Origin: Salvia splendens
Taxonomy: Eukaryota > Streptophyta > Magnoliopsida > Lamiales > Lamiaceae
DNA length: 64,000 nt
Assembly: GCF_004379255.2 (NCBI RefSeq)
Contig: NC_056046.1
Location: 2,046,001 to 2,110,000, forward strand
Direction: 5' to 3'
Position numbers and translations under genes: made by a program. Below, piece after piece: positions 47,741-58,314 of the stretch (positions are counted from its first letter, which is position 1; each line of letters opens with the position of its first letter). The notes under the pieces were generated by a model. It searched no databases. It was given only the letters and a program-made list of their open reading frames with translations, and was not told where the DNA came from.

Positions 47741-48055
47741 ATTTTAGTGAGAGAAAGTTTGAGGGAAGAGTTGAAATGATGTGAAAATATTGAGGAGTAT
47801 GAGGTGTATTTATAGATAAATTAAATTGAATTTAAAAAAAAAACAAAAAAAACTTTCGTCCGCCCCTAACCGGCGCGCCGCTGCCCGCCGCACTATAGGC
47901 CGGCGCGCCTATAGGCGCGGCGAGGCACGCCCGGCGCGTCCTCGACCCCTTCCCACCGAAGCATGTTCCGCCCCACTTTTTTTTGTCCGCTACTGGGCGG
48001 ACGCCCCCACCCACTATAGTCAGGCACGGCTTAGCCGCGCCGCCCTATAGTGGAT
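47517..48055 (-). mobile_element. PIF/Harbinger-derived element (539 bp) in first coding exon of the kinase gene
   Basis: It runs from TCCACAAAG at the left to CTATAGTGGAT at the right (inverted ends TCCAC...), with TTA on both sides (47514-47516, 48056-48058). The right ~240 bp are GC-rich with CCGGCGCGCC motifs. Then come a TATA box (47807-47814), a leader, and an open frame whose end ([21 protein letters not shown]) matches the N-terminal segment of PIF/Harbinger transposases (compare RRYIHRDREGAHERLVADYF encoded at 49615-49675). The rest of the transposase is missing: the frame runs through the left terminal repeat into the kinase exon. Removing the element and one TTA restores an in-frame 114-codon native exon. 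Confidence 0.82.
47807..47814 (-). promoter_or_regulatory. Transposon-borne TATA box upstream of the chimeric kinase start
   Basis: TATAAATA on the minus strand, 67 bp upstream of the ATG at 47740. The same CTATAAATACAC motif sits upstream of the transposase in 49055-51073 (49371-49378) and in the deletion derivative at 31833-32454, so it is the element's own promoter. Confidence 0.6.
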
Positions 48056-48320
48056 TTATTCCCCTGATTCCGATTATTACCGGCGTTGTTAATCGGCCGT
48101 TGCGGGTCCAGCTGCTGCTTCCCTCTCCGGCCTCTGCCACGCAGCACCGGCATTGTTCATCCTCCAATTCGCATCACCCCTTCACTGAAATGAATTCACA
48201 CACGTCTCAATTCTGGCGCGAAATGTATGTGTGGCGCGTACATATTGCTTCACTGTCCAGTCCACCGAAATTAGGATTGAATCATCTACTGTAGCAAACA
48301 ATAAAGAAGCAATACATACC
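48056..48320 (-). pseudogene. Displaced native 5' end of the MUT9-like kinase exon 1, with 5'-UTR intron
   Basis: ATG at 48151-48153 begins MPVLRGRGRRGKQQLDPQRP, matching the basic MPxLRxGxRR start of plant MLK kinases. The frame stays open for 32 codons to the insertion point, then stops inside the transposon at 48031-48033. Upstream a CTG|GTATGT donor (~48319) and TTTCAG acceptor (~48185) bound a 5'-UTR intron of about 135 bp. It is called a broken exon only because the insertion separates it from the rest; splicing around the insertion cannot be excluded. Confidence 0.75.
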
Positions 48321-49054
48321 AGGAATCAATCGGGATTGAATTCCAGAAACAAAGCGGTGATCGTCGCAATGCACTGAGAAAAAAAGGAGAGCTGAACAGC
48401 TGCTCGGCCTCGATCGCTAGGGTTTTGAAACAGAATGCGAAAATTTAGGGATCTAAAAATGAGAAAGTGATTGGATTTCAAAGAAGAGACAGAATCGGAA
48501 ACAATAGTAGTCGATTTTGCTTTCGCGGAGAGAAGGGAATGCAATGCGAGTGTAATAATAATTAAAATTTTATTATATAAAACCTGACCGTCGATTCAAC
48601 AAAACAACGGCTAGGATTGAGTCCTCAAATTGTTTTGAAGGGGAGATTTATGGAGAAACATGGAAAGACGAAAACACCCTCTGTGTTTAGTTTATCTGCC
48701 ACGAAAGAGAGGATGAATAAGGAAGACTGACCTATATTTGGAATTGTTCAATCTAGGCCGTCCACCTGTATCTTTCTGCCGGACCCGCCCCGATTAAAAT
48801 GGGAGTACTAGTTTTGGACTTGAATTTTGTGGTGGAATACGGGTTGGGCCGTTGGGCTGAATTTATCCTTTTAAATGTCCACATTCAATTTTAAATACGT
48901 TTGAATAATTTTTTACCAAAACTTGGATAACAGTTTTTTAGTACTCTCTGTTTTTATTACTCCCTCTTCATCCACCATTTAATATCTCAATTTTTTTCCG
49001 TATGTCCATCAAATGTCTCATTTCATTTTTACTATTTTTATTAAATGAACCTCA
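48321..49054. other. Native kinase promoter region and intergenic DNA
   Basis: Immediately upstream of the kinase 5' UTR. No gene, and no clear TATA box on the minus strand at the usual distance. Becomes AT-rich before the next element. Confidence 0.45.
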
Positions 49055-51073
49055 GAGCATGCGCAGCGGTGGCGTCCGTCGCCACCGCCGTCCGCGCCGC
49101 TGGCACGGACGCCATCCGCCGCCGCTGCTCTCGCGCCGCTGGCACGGCGCTGCTCGATGTATCGAGCACGTCCGTGCCAGCGGACGCACACGTGGCGGCA
49201 CGGGATTGGGCAACGGCGTAGCCGTTGCATTCAAACTTTTTTTAAAAAAAAATCGGTATTTAATTATAAATAATGCTAAAAAATAAAAAAAAAATATTTT
49301 CCAAATCCCAAAAATATGGCCGTTTTTTCTGAATTTTTTTTATTTTTTTTTATTTTTTCCCTAAATCATCTATAAATACACACATTCATCACTCATTTAT
49401 CACATCAATTCATCTCTCATTCATCTCTCATTCATAATTCCTATACAAACTATCAACACATTCAATTTTCACTCAAAACATCAAATGGATTTCACTCATC
49501 TCATGGCGGAAGCGGAGCGCGAAGAACAAGAATACTACGAACAACATCGTGCCGCTTACGAAGCATATGTCGCGGCGAATACCCCGCTCAACGCACTAGA
49601 TCAAATCGCCGCTACATCCATCGTGACCGGGAGGGAGCCCACGAAAGGCTCGTTGCCGACTACTTTGCCGACCATCCGCGGTTTCCGGCAGATTACTTCA
49701 GGCGCCGTTTTCGCATGTCAAAGCGCTTGTTCATGCGAATTGTCAACACATTGTCCGCACGTGTTGAATACTTTCAAACAGGTGTAGATGCAGCCGGCGG
49801 GCAAAGTATCACGGCGTTGCAGAAGTTTATGTGTGCCATCCGACAACTCGCTACTGGGCAAACGGCCGACATCTTCGACGAGTATTTGCATATCGGTGAG
49901 TCCACTGGAATCCTTTGTTTAAAGAATTTTTGCGAGGGCGTTCGTTCTGCTTTTGGGGATGAATTCCTTCGGGCACCCACCACCGATGATTGCCAACGGT
50001 TGCTTCGTCTTCACGAATCAGTCCATGGCTTTCCCGGAATGCTTGGCAGCATTGACTGCATGCATTGGAGGTGGAAGAATTGCCCGACTGCTTGGAGGGG
50101 GCAACACTTAAGCGGTCACAAAGGCGGCGGCCCAACACTTATCCTTGAGGCGGTAGCCGACTATCGCCTATGGATTTGGCATGCATATTTCGGCGTTGCC
50201 GGATCCAACAACGACTTGAACGTGCTCTATTCTTCACCACTCTTCAATGATGTGATTAATGGTGTAGCACCGGCGATCGACTTCACCATCAACGGAAATA
50301 CATACCGCATGGGTTACTATCTCGCCGATGGTATCTACCCAAGGTGGTCGACGTTCGTGAAGACGCTCCACAACCCGCACGACCCGAGACGGGTTATTTT
50401 TGCGCAGCGTCAAGAGTCAGCGCGGAAGGACGTCGAAAGAGCCTTCGGGGTCCTTCAAGCTCGATTCAACATTGTGAAGGCCCCGGCTCGGCTGTGGTAC
50501 GTGAATAATATCGCCGACATCATGTTCACGTGTATTATATTACACAGCATGATTATAGCCGACGAGGGCGGAGGGCGGCTAGCTTCTACGATGAGGACGA
50601 AGCCGGAAGCTCAACAGCGAGGTCTCCCCCACGCCGAGGCGAGCATACGACGGTTGGCCAGAGGGTCGAGACAAGACACACAATGCGCGATACTCGAATC
50701 CACAATCAACTACAAGAAGACCTAATCAACCACATGTGGGCGAAATTCGGCAACGAGTAGTGGTTTTTTTAATTTTTAGGATTTTAATTATGTAATTTTT
50801 AATTTTTAGGATTTTAATTATGTAATTTTTCATTTTTAGGATTTTAATTATGTAATGTTTAATTTTATTTGTCATTTGTAATATTTATTGTGGTTTTTAA
50901 ATGAATTTTAATATTATGGAAATGTTATTGTTTAATTGAATTTTAAATTAATTGTGCTCGTCCTTGCGGAAGAGCACAGTTGTGGGTGTTGTGCTCTTGC
51001 CAGAGAGCAGGCATGAATAGTACTGCCCGGGCCCACAACCGTGCCGCTGGCAAGAGCACGGTTTTGGATGCTC
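49055..51073 (+). mobile_element. PIF/Harbinger transposon, 2019 bp, near-complete
   Basis: Ends GAGCATGCGC and inverted GAGCATCCAA, with TCA duplicated outside (49052-49054, 51074-51076). The left ~170 bp are GC-rich with CACGGAC repeats, followed by a TATA box (49371-49378), a leader and a transposase gene, then a 3' tail with three tandem copies of a ~30-bp AT-rich unit (50767-50860). Its sequence matches the deleted element at 31833-32454. Confidence 0.85.
49485..50760 (+). pseudogene. PIF/Harbinger transposase (DDE), frameshifted twice
   Basis: The N-terminal frame begins MDFTHLMAEAEREEQEYYEQ (ATG 49485). Near 49610 the reading continues two frames away as RRYIHRDREGAHERLVADYF and then a long open segment from 49715. 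This holds the catalytic acidic residues in the expected contexts: GSIDCMHW, GSNNDLNVL and RKDVERAFGVLQARF. Near 50570 a second shift is needed to reach the usual tail ASFYDEDEAGSSTARSPPRR...LINHMWAKFG ending at 50760. As it stands no full-length enzyme can be made, though only small indels separate it from a complete ~400-residue family member. Confidence 0.85.
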
Positions 51074-51076
51074 TCA

Positions 51077-52250
51077 TATTTCATTAACTCGGAACACTTA
51101 CATTTTATTATAAAACCAATATCTAACATATTTCACTAACTTATTCTATTCACTTTCTTTTTACAAAATCAAACAATTTCTTAAAATCTGAGTTTGAAAC
51201 CAAAGAGGATTGCTATATGCAATATTTATTTGACATAACAATGTGGAATACTCTCTTCTATCTCATAAAAATAAACTTCTTTTGTTATTTTAGTCTATTT
51301 CATAAGTAGTAATTTTTTTTTCTCTCTCTAATGAAGTGGGCCTCGATCTCTATTAACAACATTTCAAATTTTTTATAGATCTCATATACTTTATTAGTTA
51401 TTCATCAAAACTCATGTCATTTTAAGATGTAATATGATATATCATCGTCACCATCTCAAGCCAAATAATATCAAACTAAGAACTCTACTAGTAGTCGGAG
51501 TCTAGAGTTCCATTCAATACAAGAGTTTTCATCGTATTTATCACAATCAATCTCTTATTAGCAAATCATGGGGAGAATTCTAAAGATAAAAACTCAATTA
51601 AACTCTTATTCATTTAAGGAACCTCTTCTCTAGCACAAAGTAAAACAAATACAAAATTCTATAAATAGAACTTTTGTAAACCAATTCAATGGAGTCCACA
51701 AATAATAAACAAAATAGAATACATAAATGAGAAGAGATATTGTTAAAACTACGAAATGAAAAATATTTGTTAGCAATCACGAAATAAATGGAAAACAAAA
51801 CTCAAGCCTACCTGGGATTCCGGTGGCATCATGTGGGCCAGGGGGATACCATTGAGATTTTTAGTGGCAGTGTTTCCGGTGGTTCATGAATTGGGTGCAA
51901 CATTTTATTTGATGTTGATTCATTTTTACATGCTTCTGATTGGAGTATGGTTTATGATTTCCCAATTAAGAAATTTTACTTTTTAAAAAATATTAATTTA
52001 CTCTAATTATAGTAATACGATCTAGATTTGTAAAACATTTGCCGATGATCCAATCAATTACTATTACATTTTCTACAATAGAAAATCCCCCACCTAATAT
52101 TCTTGATCAACCAGAGAGAGCGTTTTCTCTACTTATTTTGTGTTTCTTGATGTTTTTGTGACAAAATGAGACACGTAGCTATAGGTATGATAATAATGGA
52201 ATAAGATATTTGAATGGATATACAATGTGCTTATTCTATTCATTGAGAGA
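51077..52250. other. AT-rich intergenic DNA
   Basis: No gene recognised. A stretch at 51250-51420 with AATGAAGTGGGCCTC resembles Stowaway MITE interior, but its ends are unclear. Confidence 0.5.
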
Positions 52251-53575
52251 TGCAGGGGTTGGCAGCGGAAGCGTGCGAGAGATCCGATCACATAAATTTG
52301 ATCTATTTAGCATATTATTTAGACAAATTCTATTCGCGTAATTATCACATGTATCATGCTCATAATTTGAATTAAAACATGCTTTAGCAAATAAAATCTC
52401 TAAAACATGCTCACTACGGAATTAGCCAATTTACCTTGTTGATTCAATCAAGAATCGATGATGGCTTGCTCCGTCTCCACGTGAAGATCTTCAGTACTCG
52501 ACCTCTGATCTTCTGACTGGTGTCCCGGACTGTATGCTGATAGTTGTGTGGGAAAATCTCACCAGAATACTAGGACTCGAATAACGAAGACATAACTCAG
52601 CTCATGGAGGGAGCAATTTTCGAATTCTCTCTCTATCTAGAGGGGGATGAAAATTCTTGCTTTTACAATTATGTTTTCTGTCTCCTTTATTTTTCCATTT
52701 ATAAAGTCACATATTGGGGCCAGTCAGGGATCTAAGGAAAAATTTGGACATGGCATCACCCAATTAGCTTTTTACTAATTAAATTAAACCCACAATTTAA
52801 TATAAGCTTATATTGGAATACTACAAGCAGCCACTACAGAAGTAATATTGCACTGCCTTTCCAAATCCGAAATTACAAGTATTCCGGGTTTCCTTTTATT
52901 TGTTTAATTCATTTCCCGCGCTTAAGATAGAAACATCCATTAATTAATTAATGTCTGCTATGGACTTAATTAATTAACATATTTTATTCTCCAAGAGTGG
53001 ACTTAGCAAGAAACTCTTATTTATTATTCATAGAGTAATTAAACACTAACTAGCTAGGTTCCGAATAATAAAACCTCGTTTCGAGCTCCTCTTGTGGATG
53101 TTATCAAATAGCAATCCTAGCACCGCTAGACAATGATCACCACTACCCAATATACCTGGATCGTTGGGTGACGAAAAACCTGTACCTTTGGTAAGTCAAA
53201 GTAGTAGATACTCAATATCGTATGCTCAATGCTAATGTACATTGATTAAGAAATTAATTATCAAAACCTCGTCTTTCAGTAGATAGCATAAAGACTTGTC
53301 TTGTTGTTAGATCCATTCAGTGCTATACCACACCAGCGTCATCATATTTCAATAAGGCTTAGAAATAATCGGACTGACATTGCAACCTTTCACGATAGGT
53401 AGTTTAGGTCTATCTGGGTTGTGAAATTCTTATTTTTCTTTGTTCAGAACTGACCGCGTACCTTAAATTGAGCGCAGCCCACAACCGGTCTACTAGAACA
53501 AAGACTTAGACTTATGTTATGTCCGCTTATACATTTAAATATGCAATAAACATTCATTAAATGCAAAACATAACA
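52251..53575 (-). repeat. Possible LTR-retrotransposon remnant (non-coding)
   Basis: A ~1.3-kb block of more balanced composition begins TGCAGGGGTTGGCAGCGG and ends AAACATAACA, so on the minus strand it runs TG...CA. It has no open frames. A matching target duplication, primer-binding site or partner LTR was not found, so this is a weak call. Confidence 0.35.
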
Positions 53576-53668
53576 ACATTATGATAAAAATAATCTGTTG
53601 CATTCATTGGAAAATAATTATTAGAGTTTTACAGTATTCAATCACTTGAAAGGTGATTTCTAGTATAC

Positions 53669-54224
53669 TGTAGTGTGTGAATGTGATGGCATAAGAGAAT
53701 AAGAGAAGAGGTGGAGTTGTGACTGCATGCGAAGTGAAGTTCAACTCAAAAATGTGGATAGTCAGCTCGGAAGGAGTCCGGCAGCTCGGAAGGAGTCCGG
53801 CAGCTCGGAAGGAGTCCGGCAGCTCGGAAGGAGTCCGGTTATCCACGTCAGCTCGGAAGGAGTCCGTTTGAAGTAAGGATCAGGAGTAACAGCACGAGTT
53901 TGTTACTAGAGAATCCAACCTCTCTATGATTCTGTTGTAACCATTCACATATAAAAGCAGTCGACGCACACACACATACAAGTTAGTTAGCTCAATCATT
54001 TTTCTCATTCTTGTTGTATTCATCAAGAGCTTCTTGCGGTTTTGCTCATTGAATAATCAAGAGATAGCAGATAGATTGAGAGATTGTAATCTTGAGAGTG
54101 GAGTGAATAAAGATCCATTTTGTTGTCCGTGGACGTAGATCATCTTTGATCGAACCACGTAAATCCTTGGTGTGTTTTAGTCCATCGCGTTATTGTTGTG
54201 TTTGTCGAGCTTCAAACCGTAACA
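53669..54224 (+). repeat. 5' LTR of the copia element
   Basis: 556 bp. Contains 4 tandem copies plus one separate copy of a 19-bp unit (GCAGCTCGGAAGGAGTCCG) at ~53762-53870, and a TATA box (CATATAAAAGCAG) near 53950 that would start the genomic transcript. Confidence 0.95.
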
Positions 54225-54252
54225 ACTGGCGCCGTCTGTGGGAAGCGGAGCG

Positions 54253-57200
54253 ATGGCGACGACGAAATTGGAAACCGAGAAATTCACCGGGCGCAACGAC
54301 TTCGGGTTATGGCGCATCAAGATGAAGGCCGTCCTTGTGCAGCAGGGTCTGGCGGAGGCGCTGAAGCCTATCGATAAAGATGCTGCAGTGGTGGAAGAGG
54401 ATCCGAAAGCTGCGATCAAAAGGCAGGAGATGCTTGATCGCGCGCATAGCGCAATTATTCTCTGCTTGGGGGATAAGGTTTTGCGCGAGGTGGCCAAGGA
54501 GAAGACTGCCGCTGATGTGTGGTCTAAATTGGAGAACTTGTACATGACGAAATCTTTGGCAAATCGGCTGTTCATGAAGCAGAAACTATACTCCTATCGA
54601 TTTCTTGAAGAAAGGGGCGTAGAGGAGCAGCTGGAGGAATTCAACAAGGCCATTGATGACCTTGAAAATATTGATGTGAGTTTAGTTGATGAAGATAAAG
54701 CTATTCTCCTTCTTAATGCTTTGCCAAAGTCTTTTGATCATTTGAAGGATGCGATGTTGTATGGCCGGGAGAAAACCATCACTCTTGATGAAGTGCAATC
54801 GGTTTTGAGAGCCAAACAATTGCAGAAATCCACCATCAAATCCACCACTGATCATTCAGCAGAAGCCTTGAATGTCAGATTCAAAGGCAAGAAGCCCATG
54901 CAGAAAACCAAGAATGCAAAGGCTAAGTATCAGGGGAGTAAAGATCCTCAGAAAAGGGAAACTAGGGAATGTTTCTACTGCAAAAAGCCGGGACACTTAA
55001 AGAAAAATTGTCATTCCTGGAAGAAGAAGGTTGCTGAGGAGCAGAATGGTGCAAACGAGGCAGATATTGCTGAAGATCTGGAAATGCCTCAGATAATGAA
55101 TGTAGTTGAGCAAGACATTGGCAACTCTTGGATTATGGACTCGGGATGCAGTTTTCATATGAGTCCTCACAAGTCGTGGTTCTTGAATCTAACCAAGAGT
55201 GATGGCACCGTTCTACTAGGCAACAACCAAATCTGCCAAGTGAAGGGAATAGGAGACATCAAGATCCGAAATGAAGATGGCTCCTCTCTGATTCTTACTC
55301 AGGTAAGGTATATACCTGAGGTTAAAAGAAATCTGGTGTCCCTTGGTGTTCTTGAAGCAAAGGGGTGTGTGTTCATGTCAAAAGCTGGGGAGATGATAGT
55401 GTCCAAAGGAGGCAAGGAATTGTTGAAGGCAACAAGAATCAACACCCTCTATTATTTGCTTGGTGAGACTGAAGTCAGTTCACAGGTAAATGCTGCTACT
55501 AGCTGTGACTTGGATTTATGGCATAGGAGGCTCGGGCATGTCTCAGAAAAGGGCCTGAAAGAGCTCATCAAAAGGGGATTGATAAGATCTGGAACTCAGC
55601 AGAATCTGACAAGCTGTGAGGATTGTGCATTAGGAAAGAGCAAGAAGCTTCCATATCAGAAAGGTATTCATACTTCTTCCTCTCCACTTGATTATGCACA
55701 TTCAGATTTGTGGGGGCCTTCACCTACTGTTTCTGAGGGAGGAGGGAGGTATTTTATGTCAATTATAGATGACTATTCAAGAAGAGTTTGGATATACATC
55801 TTGAAAGAAAAATCTCAAGCTTTTCTAAAATTCAAAGTTTGGTGCTCTGAAGTTGAATTGGAAAAGGGCAGATCCCTCAAGTGTTTGAGAACTGATAATG
55901 GATTAGAGTTTCTTTCGAATGAGTTTCAGAGTTATTGTGCTCAAAAGGGCATTAGAAGACACAGAACAGTGCCTAACAATCCCCAACAAAATGGCACTGC
56001 TGAGAGGATGAATAGAACATTATTGGAGAGAGTTAGGTGCATGATTCTTGGCTCGGGTGTTCCTAAGAGATTCTGGGGAGAGGCAGTGACAACAGCAGCA
56101 GTCTTGATCAACAAATGCCCCAGCTCAGCTATTGATTTTGATACCCCGGATTACAGATGGTATGGCAGGGACAGCAGCTACTGCCAGCTTAGGAGTTTTG
56201 GGTGTGCTGCATATGCACACATAAAGCAAAGCAAGCTTGAAGCTAGGGCCTTAAGGTGCATTATGTTGGGGTATCAGCCTGGTGTGAAGGGCTATAGGCT
56301 ATGGTCCATTGAGCCCGGGAATCACAAATTGGTGATAAGTAGAGATGTCAAGTTTGATGAAGGCAAGATGCCATTCTCTGAGATTAAGCAACCTGCAGCA
56401 GGTATCTCTGATTATGGTGGTACTTCGACTGAGGTGGAGCTGGGCAGAATGCATGGTAATGATGATGATCAGTCACAAGAAGGAGCAGAGGAGCCAGCTC
56501 CAGTAGCTGCTGAGGGTCCTATTCCAGAAAATAATGAAGAGCCAGCTCCAGTAGCTCAAAATCTTGATAACTATTTGCTTGCAAGAGATAGGCCAAGGAG
56601 AGTACAGAAGCTACCTACAAGATACAACCAAGCTGATATGATATACTATGCTTTGTGTGTTGCTGAAGAGATAGAGTATTCAGAGCCACTGACCTATGCA
56701 GAAGCCATCAAGTGCAAGGAGAAAGAAGCATGGAAGAAGGCCATGATTGATGAAATAAAATCCTTGTTGAAGAATGGAACATGGATCCTTGTAAAGAGAT
56801 CTGATCTGCAAAAGCCCATTGGATGTAAATGGATTTTCAAAAGAAAGGTGGAGGTCACTGGAATTGAGAAGCTTAGATACAAAGCAAGGCTCGTAGCTAA
56901 AGGGTACTCACAAAAGGAAGGCATAGACTTCAATGAAGTCTTCTCTCCGGTGGTAAAGCATGCTTCTATCAGAATCTTGATGGCTCTCACAGCACAACTC
57001 GACTGGGAATTACACCAAATGGATGTAAAAACAGCTTTCTTACATGGGAGCCTTGAGGAGAAGATTTACATGCTTCAACCAGAGGGTTTCATAGCTCCGG
57101 GTGATGAGGATAAGGTGTGTCTCCTCAAAAGGAGTCTATATGGTCTGAAGCAGTCAAGTCGACAGTGGTATCTCAAATTTGATGAAGAGATGCACAAGCT

Positions 57201-58257
57201 GGGATTTATAAAGTCCAAGTTTGATGGATGTGTGTACATCAGATACATGAATCAGGGAGCTGTGGCATGGTTATTGCTGTATGTAGATGACATGCTCATA
57301 GCTAGCCCTGATATCAAGGAAGTAGACTGCATAAAGAGGCAACTCAGCTCAGTGTTTGAGATGAAGGATCTTGGTTGTGCCCAAAGAATCCTTGGCATTG
57401 ACATTGTCAGGGATAGGAAGTCTAAGAGGCTGTGGCTGATGCAAGGAGATTATCTTGGGAGGATGTTGAAGAAGTATCAGATGCATGAGTCGAAAGGTGT
57501 CTCAACTCCTCTGAGCCAGCAGTTCAAGCTCTCTGGAAACCAAGCACCTAAGGATGATCAAGAGAAGAAGCAAATGGACATGATCCCATACTCAAACATT
57601 GTGGGCAGCCTCATGTACACTATGGTGTGTACTAGGCCGGACATAGCTCAAGCAATGAGTGTAGTTAGCAGGTATATGAGCAATCCGGGCAGAAGCCACT
57701 GGCAGGCTGTGAAATGGCTGATGAGATATGCTAAACAATCTCAGGGCATTGGCATTGTGTATGGAGGAGTGGATGATGTGGGATCCGAGCCCTTGGTGGG
57801 ATTTTGTGACTCAGATTATGCTGCTAATCTGGATAATAGAAAATCACAATCCGGTTATATCTTCACTCTATTTGGTTCAGCCATCTCTTGGAAGTCTGGA
57901 TTGCAGTCAGTGGTGGCCCTCTCCACCACAGAGGCCGAGTACATTTCACTCACAGAAGCAGTTAAGGAGTGTAAATGGCTAAAGGGGATCCTTGAGGATT
58001 TCGGTGTGAAGCAGAAGGCTGTGGAGATCAACTGTGACAGCAGTGGTGCTTTGTGCCTTGCAAAGCATCAAGTATTCCATGAAAGAAGCAAGCACATTGA
58101 CGTGCGTATGCATTTTGTCAGAGACGAAGTTGACAAGGGAGAAGTTAAAGTGGTGAAGATCAGCACAGACCACAACCCAGCCGACATGCTCACAAAACCA
58201 TTACCAACTGCCAAGTTCAACTATTGTCAGGAGTTGGTAAATATGGTTGAGAAATGA
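54253..58257 (+). CDS. Copia gag-pol polyprotein, intact, 1334 aa
   Basis: The first in-frame ATG is at 54253 (MATTKLETEKFTGRNDF), shortly after the primer-binding site. Order of domains: UBN2-type gag (~1-220), CCHC zinc knuckle CFYCKKPGHLKKNC (~239), aspartic protease with MDSGCSFHMS (~295), GAG-pre-integrase (HRRLGHVSEKGL), integrase with D in HSDLWGP, RTDNG and E in NGTAERMNR (~480-600), reverse transcriptase with YVDD (~1009) and RNase H with STTEAEY (~1224). Pol order integrase-RT-RNase H defines Ty1/copia; gag and overall layout resemble the Tork/TNT1-type lineage. No stop or frameshift was seen, so the element may be transposition-competent. Confidence 0.97.
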   Translation: MATTKLETEKFTGRNDFGLWRIKMKAVLVQQGLAEALKPIDKDAAVVEEDPKAAIKRQEMLDRAHSAIILCLGDKVLREVAKEKTAADVWSKLENLYMTKSLANRLFMKQKLYSYRFLEERGVEEQLEEFNKAIDDLENIDVSLVDEDKAILLLNALPKSFDHLKDAMLYGREKTITLDEVQSVLRAKQLQKSTIKSTTDHSAEALNVRFKGKKPMQKTKNAKAKYQGSKDPQKRETRECFYCKKPGHLKKNCHSWKKKVAEEQNGANEADIAEDLEMPQIMNVVEQDIGNSWIMDSGCSFHMSPHKSWFLNLTKSDGTVLLGNNQICQVKGIGDIKIRNEDGSSLILTQVRYIPEVKRNLVSLGVLEAKGCVFMSKAGEMIVSKGGKELLKATRINTLYYLLGETEVSSQVNAATSCDLDLWHRRLGHVSEKGLKELIKRGLIRSGTQQNLTSCEDCALGKSKKLPYQKGIHTSSSPLDYAHSDLWGPSPTVSEGGGRYFMSIIDDYSRRVWIYILKEKSQAFLKFKVWCSEVELEKGRSLKCLRTDNGLEFLSNEFQSYCAQKGIRRHRTVPNNPQQNGTAERMNRTLLERVRCMILGSGVPKRFWGEAVTTAAVLINKCPSSAIDFDTPDYRWYGRDSSYCQLRSFGCAAYAHIKQSKLEARALRCIMLGYQPGVKGYRLWSIEPGNHKLVISRDVKFDEGKMPFSEIKQPAAGISDYGGTSTEVELGRMHGNDDDQSQEGAEEPAPVAAEGPIPENNEEPAPVAQNLDNYLLARDRPRRVQKLPTRYNQADMIYYALCVAEEIEYSEPLTYAEAIKCKEKEAWKKAMIDEIKSLLKNGTWILVKRSDLQKPIGCKWIFKRKVEVTGIEKLRYKARLVAKGYSQKEGIDFNEVFSPVVKHASIRILMALTAQLDWELHQMDVKTAFLHGSLEEKIYMLQPEGFIAPGDEDKVCLLKRSLYGLKQSSRQWYLKFDEEMHKLGFIKSKFDGCVYIRYMNQGAVAWLLLYVDDMLIASPDIKEVDCIKRQLSSVFEMKDLGCAQRILGIDIVRDRKSKRLWLMQGDYLGRMLKKYQMHESKGVSTPLSQQFKLSGNQAPKDDQEKKQMDMIPYSNIVGSLMYTMVCTRPDIAQAMSVVSRYMSNPGRSHWQAVKWLMRYAKQSQGIGIVYGGVDDVGSEPLVGFCDSDYAANLDNRKSQSGYIFTLFGSAISWKSGLQSVVALSTTEAEYISLTEAVKECKWLKGILEDFGVKQKAVEINCDSSGALCLAKHQVFHERSKHIDVRMHFVRDEVDKGEVKVVKISTDHNPADMLTKPLPTAKFNYCQELVNMVEK

Positions 58258-58314
58258 ATGCAAGGAAAGGTTGACAGCAAAGTGTTTCTATGCTTCACAT
58301 TCAAGGTGGAGATT

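Noticed and set aside
48147..48153. Kinase translated from its native ATG as a full-length protein
   Set aside because: The frame meets TAA at 48031-48033 within the inserted element; only exact splicing of the element would restore it, and no clear GT-AG pair at the element ends was seen.
53762..53870. CRISPR-like array of 19-bp repeats
   Set aside because: Repeats are contiguous without spacers, lie inside a retrotransposon LTR and occur again in the other LTR; the genome is a plant's.
54238..54252. Earlier start of the copia polyprotein
   Set aside because: Position 54238 is GTG within the primer-binding region; the first ATG, 54253, is the more likely start.
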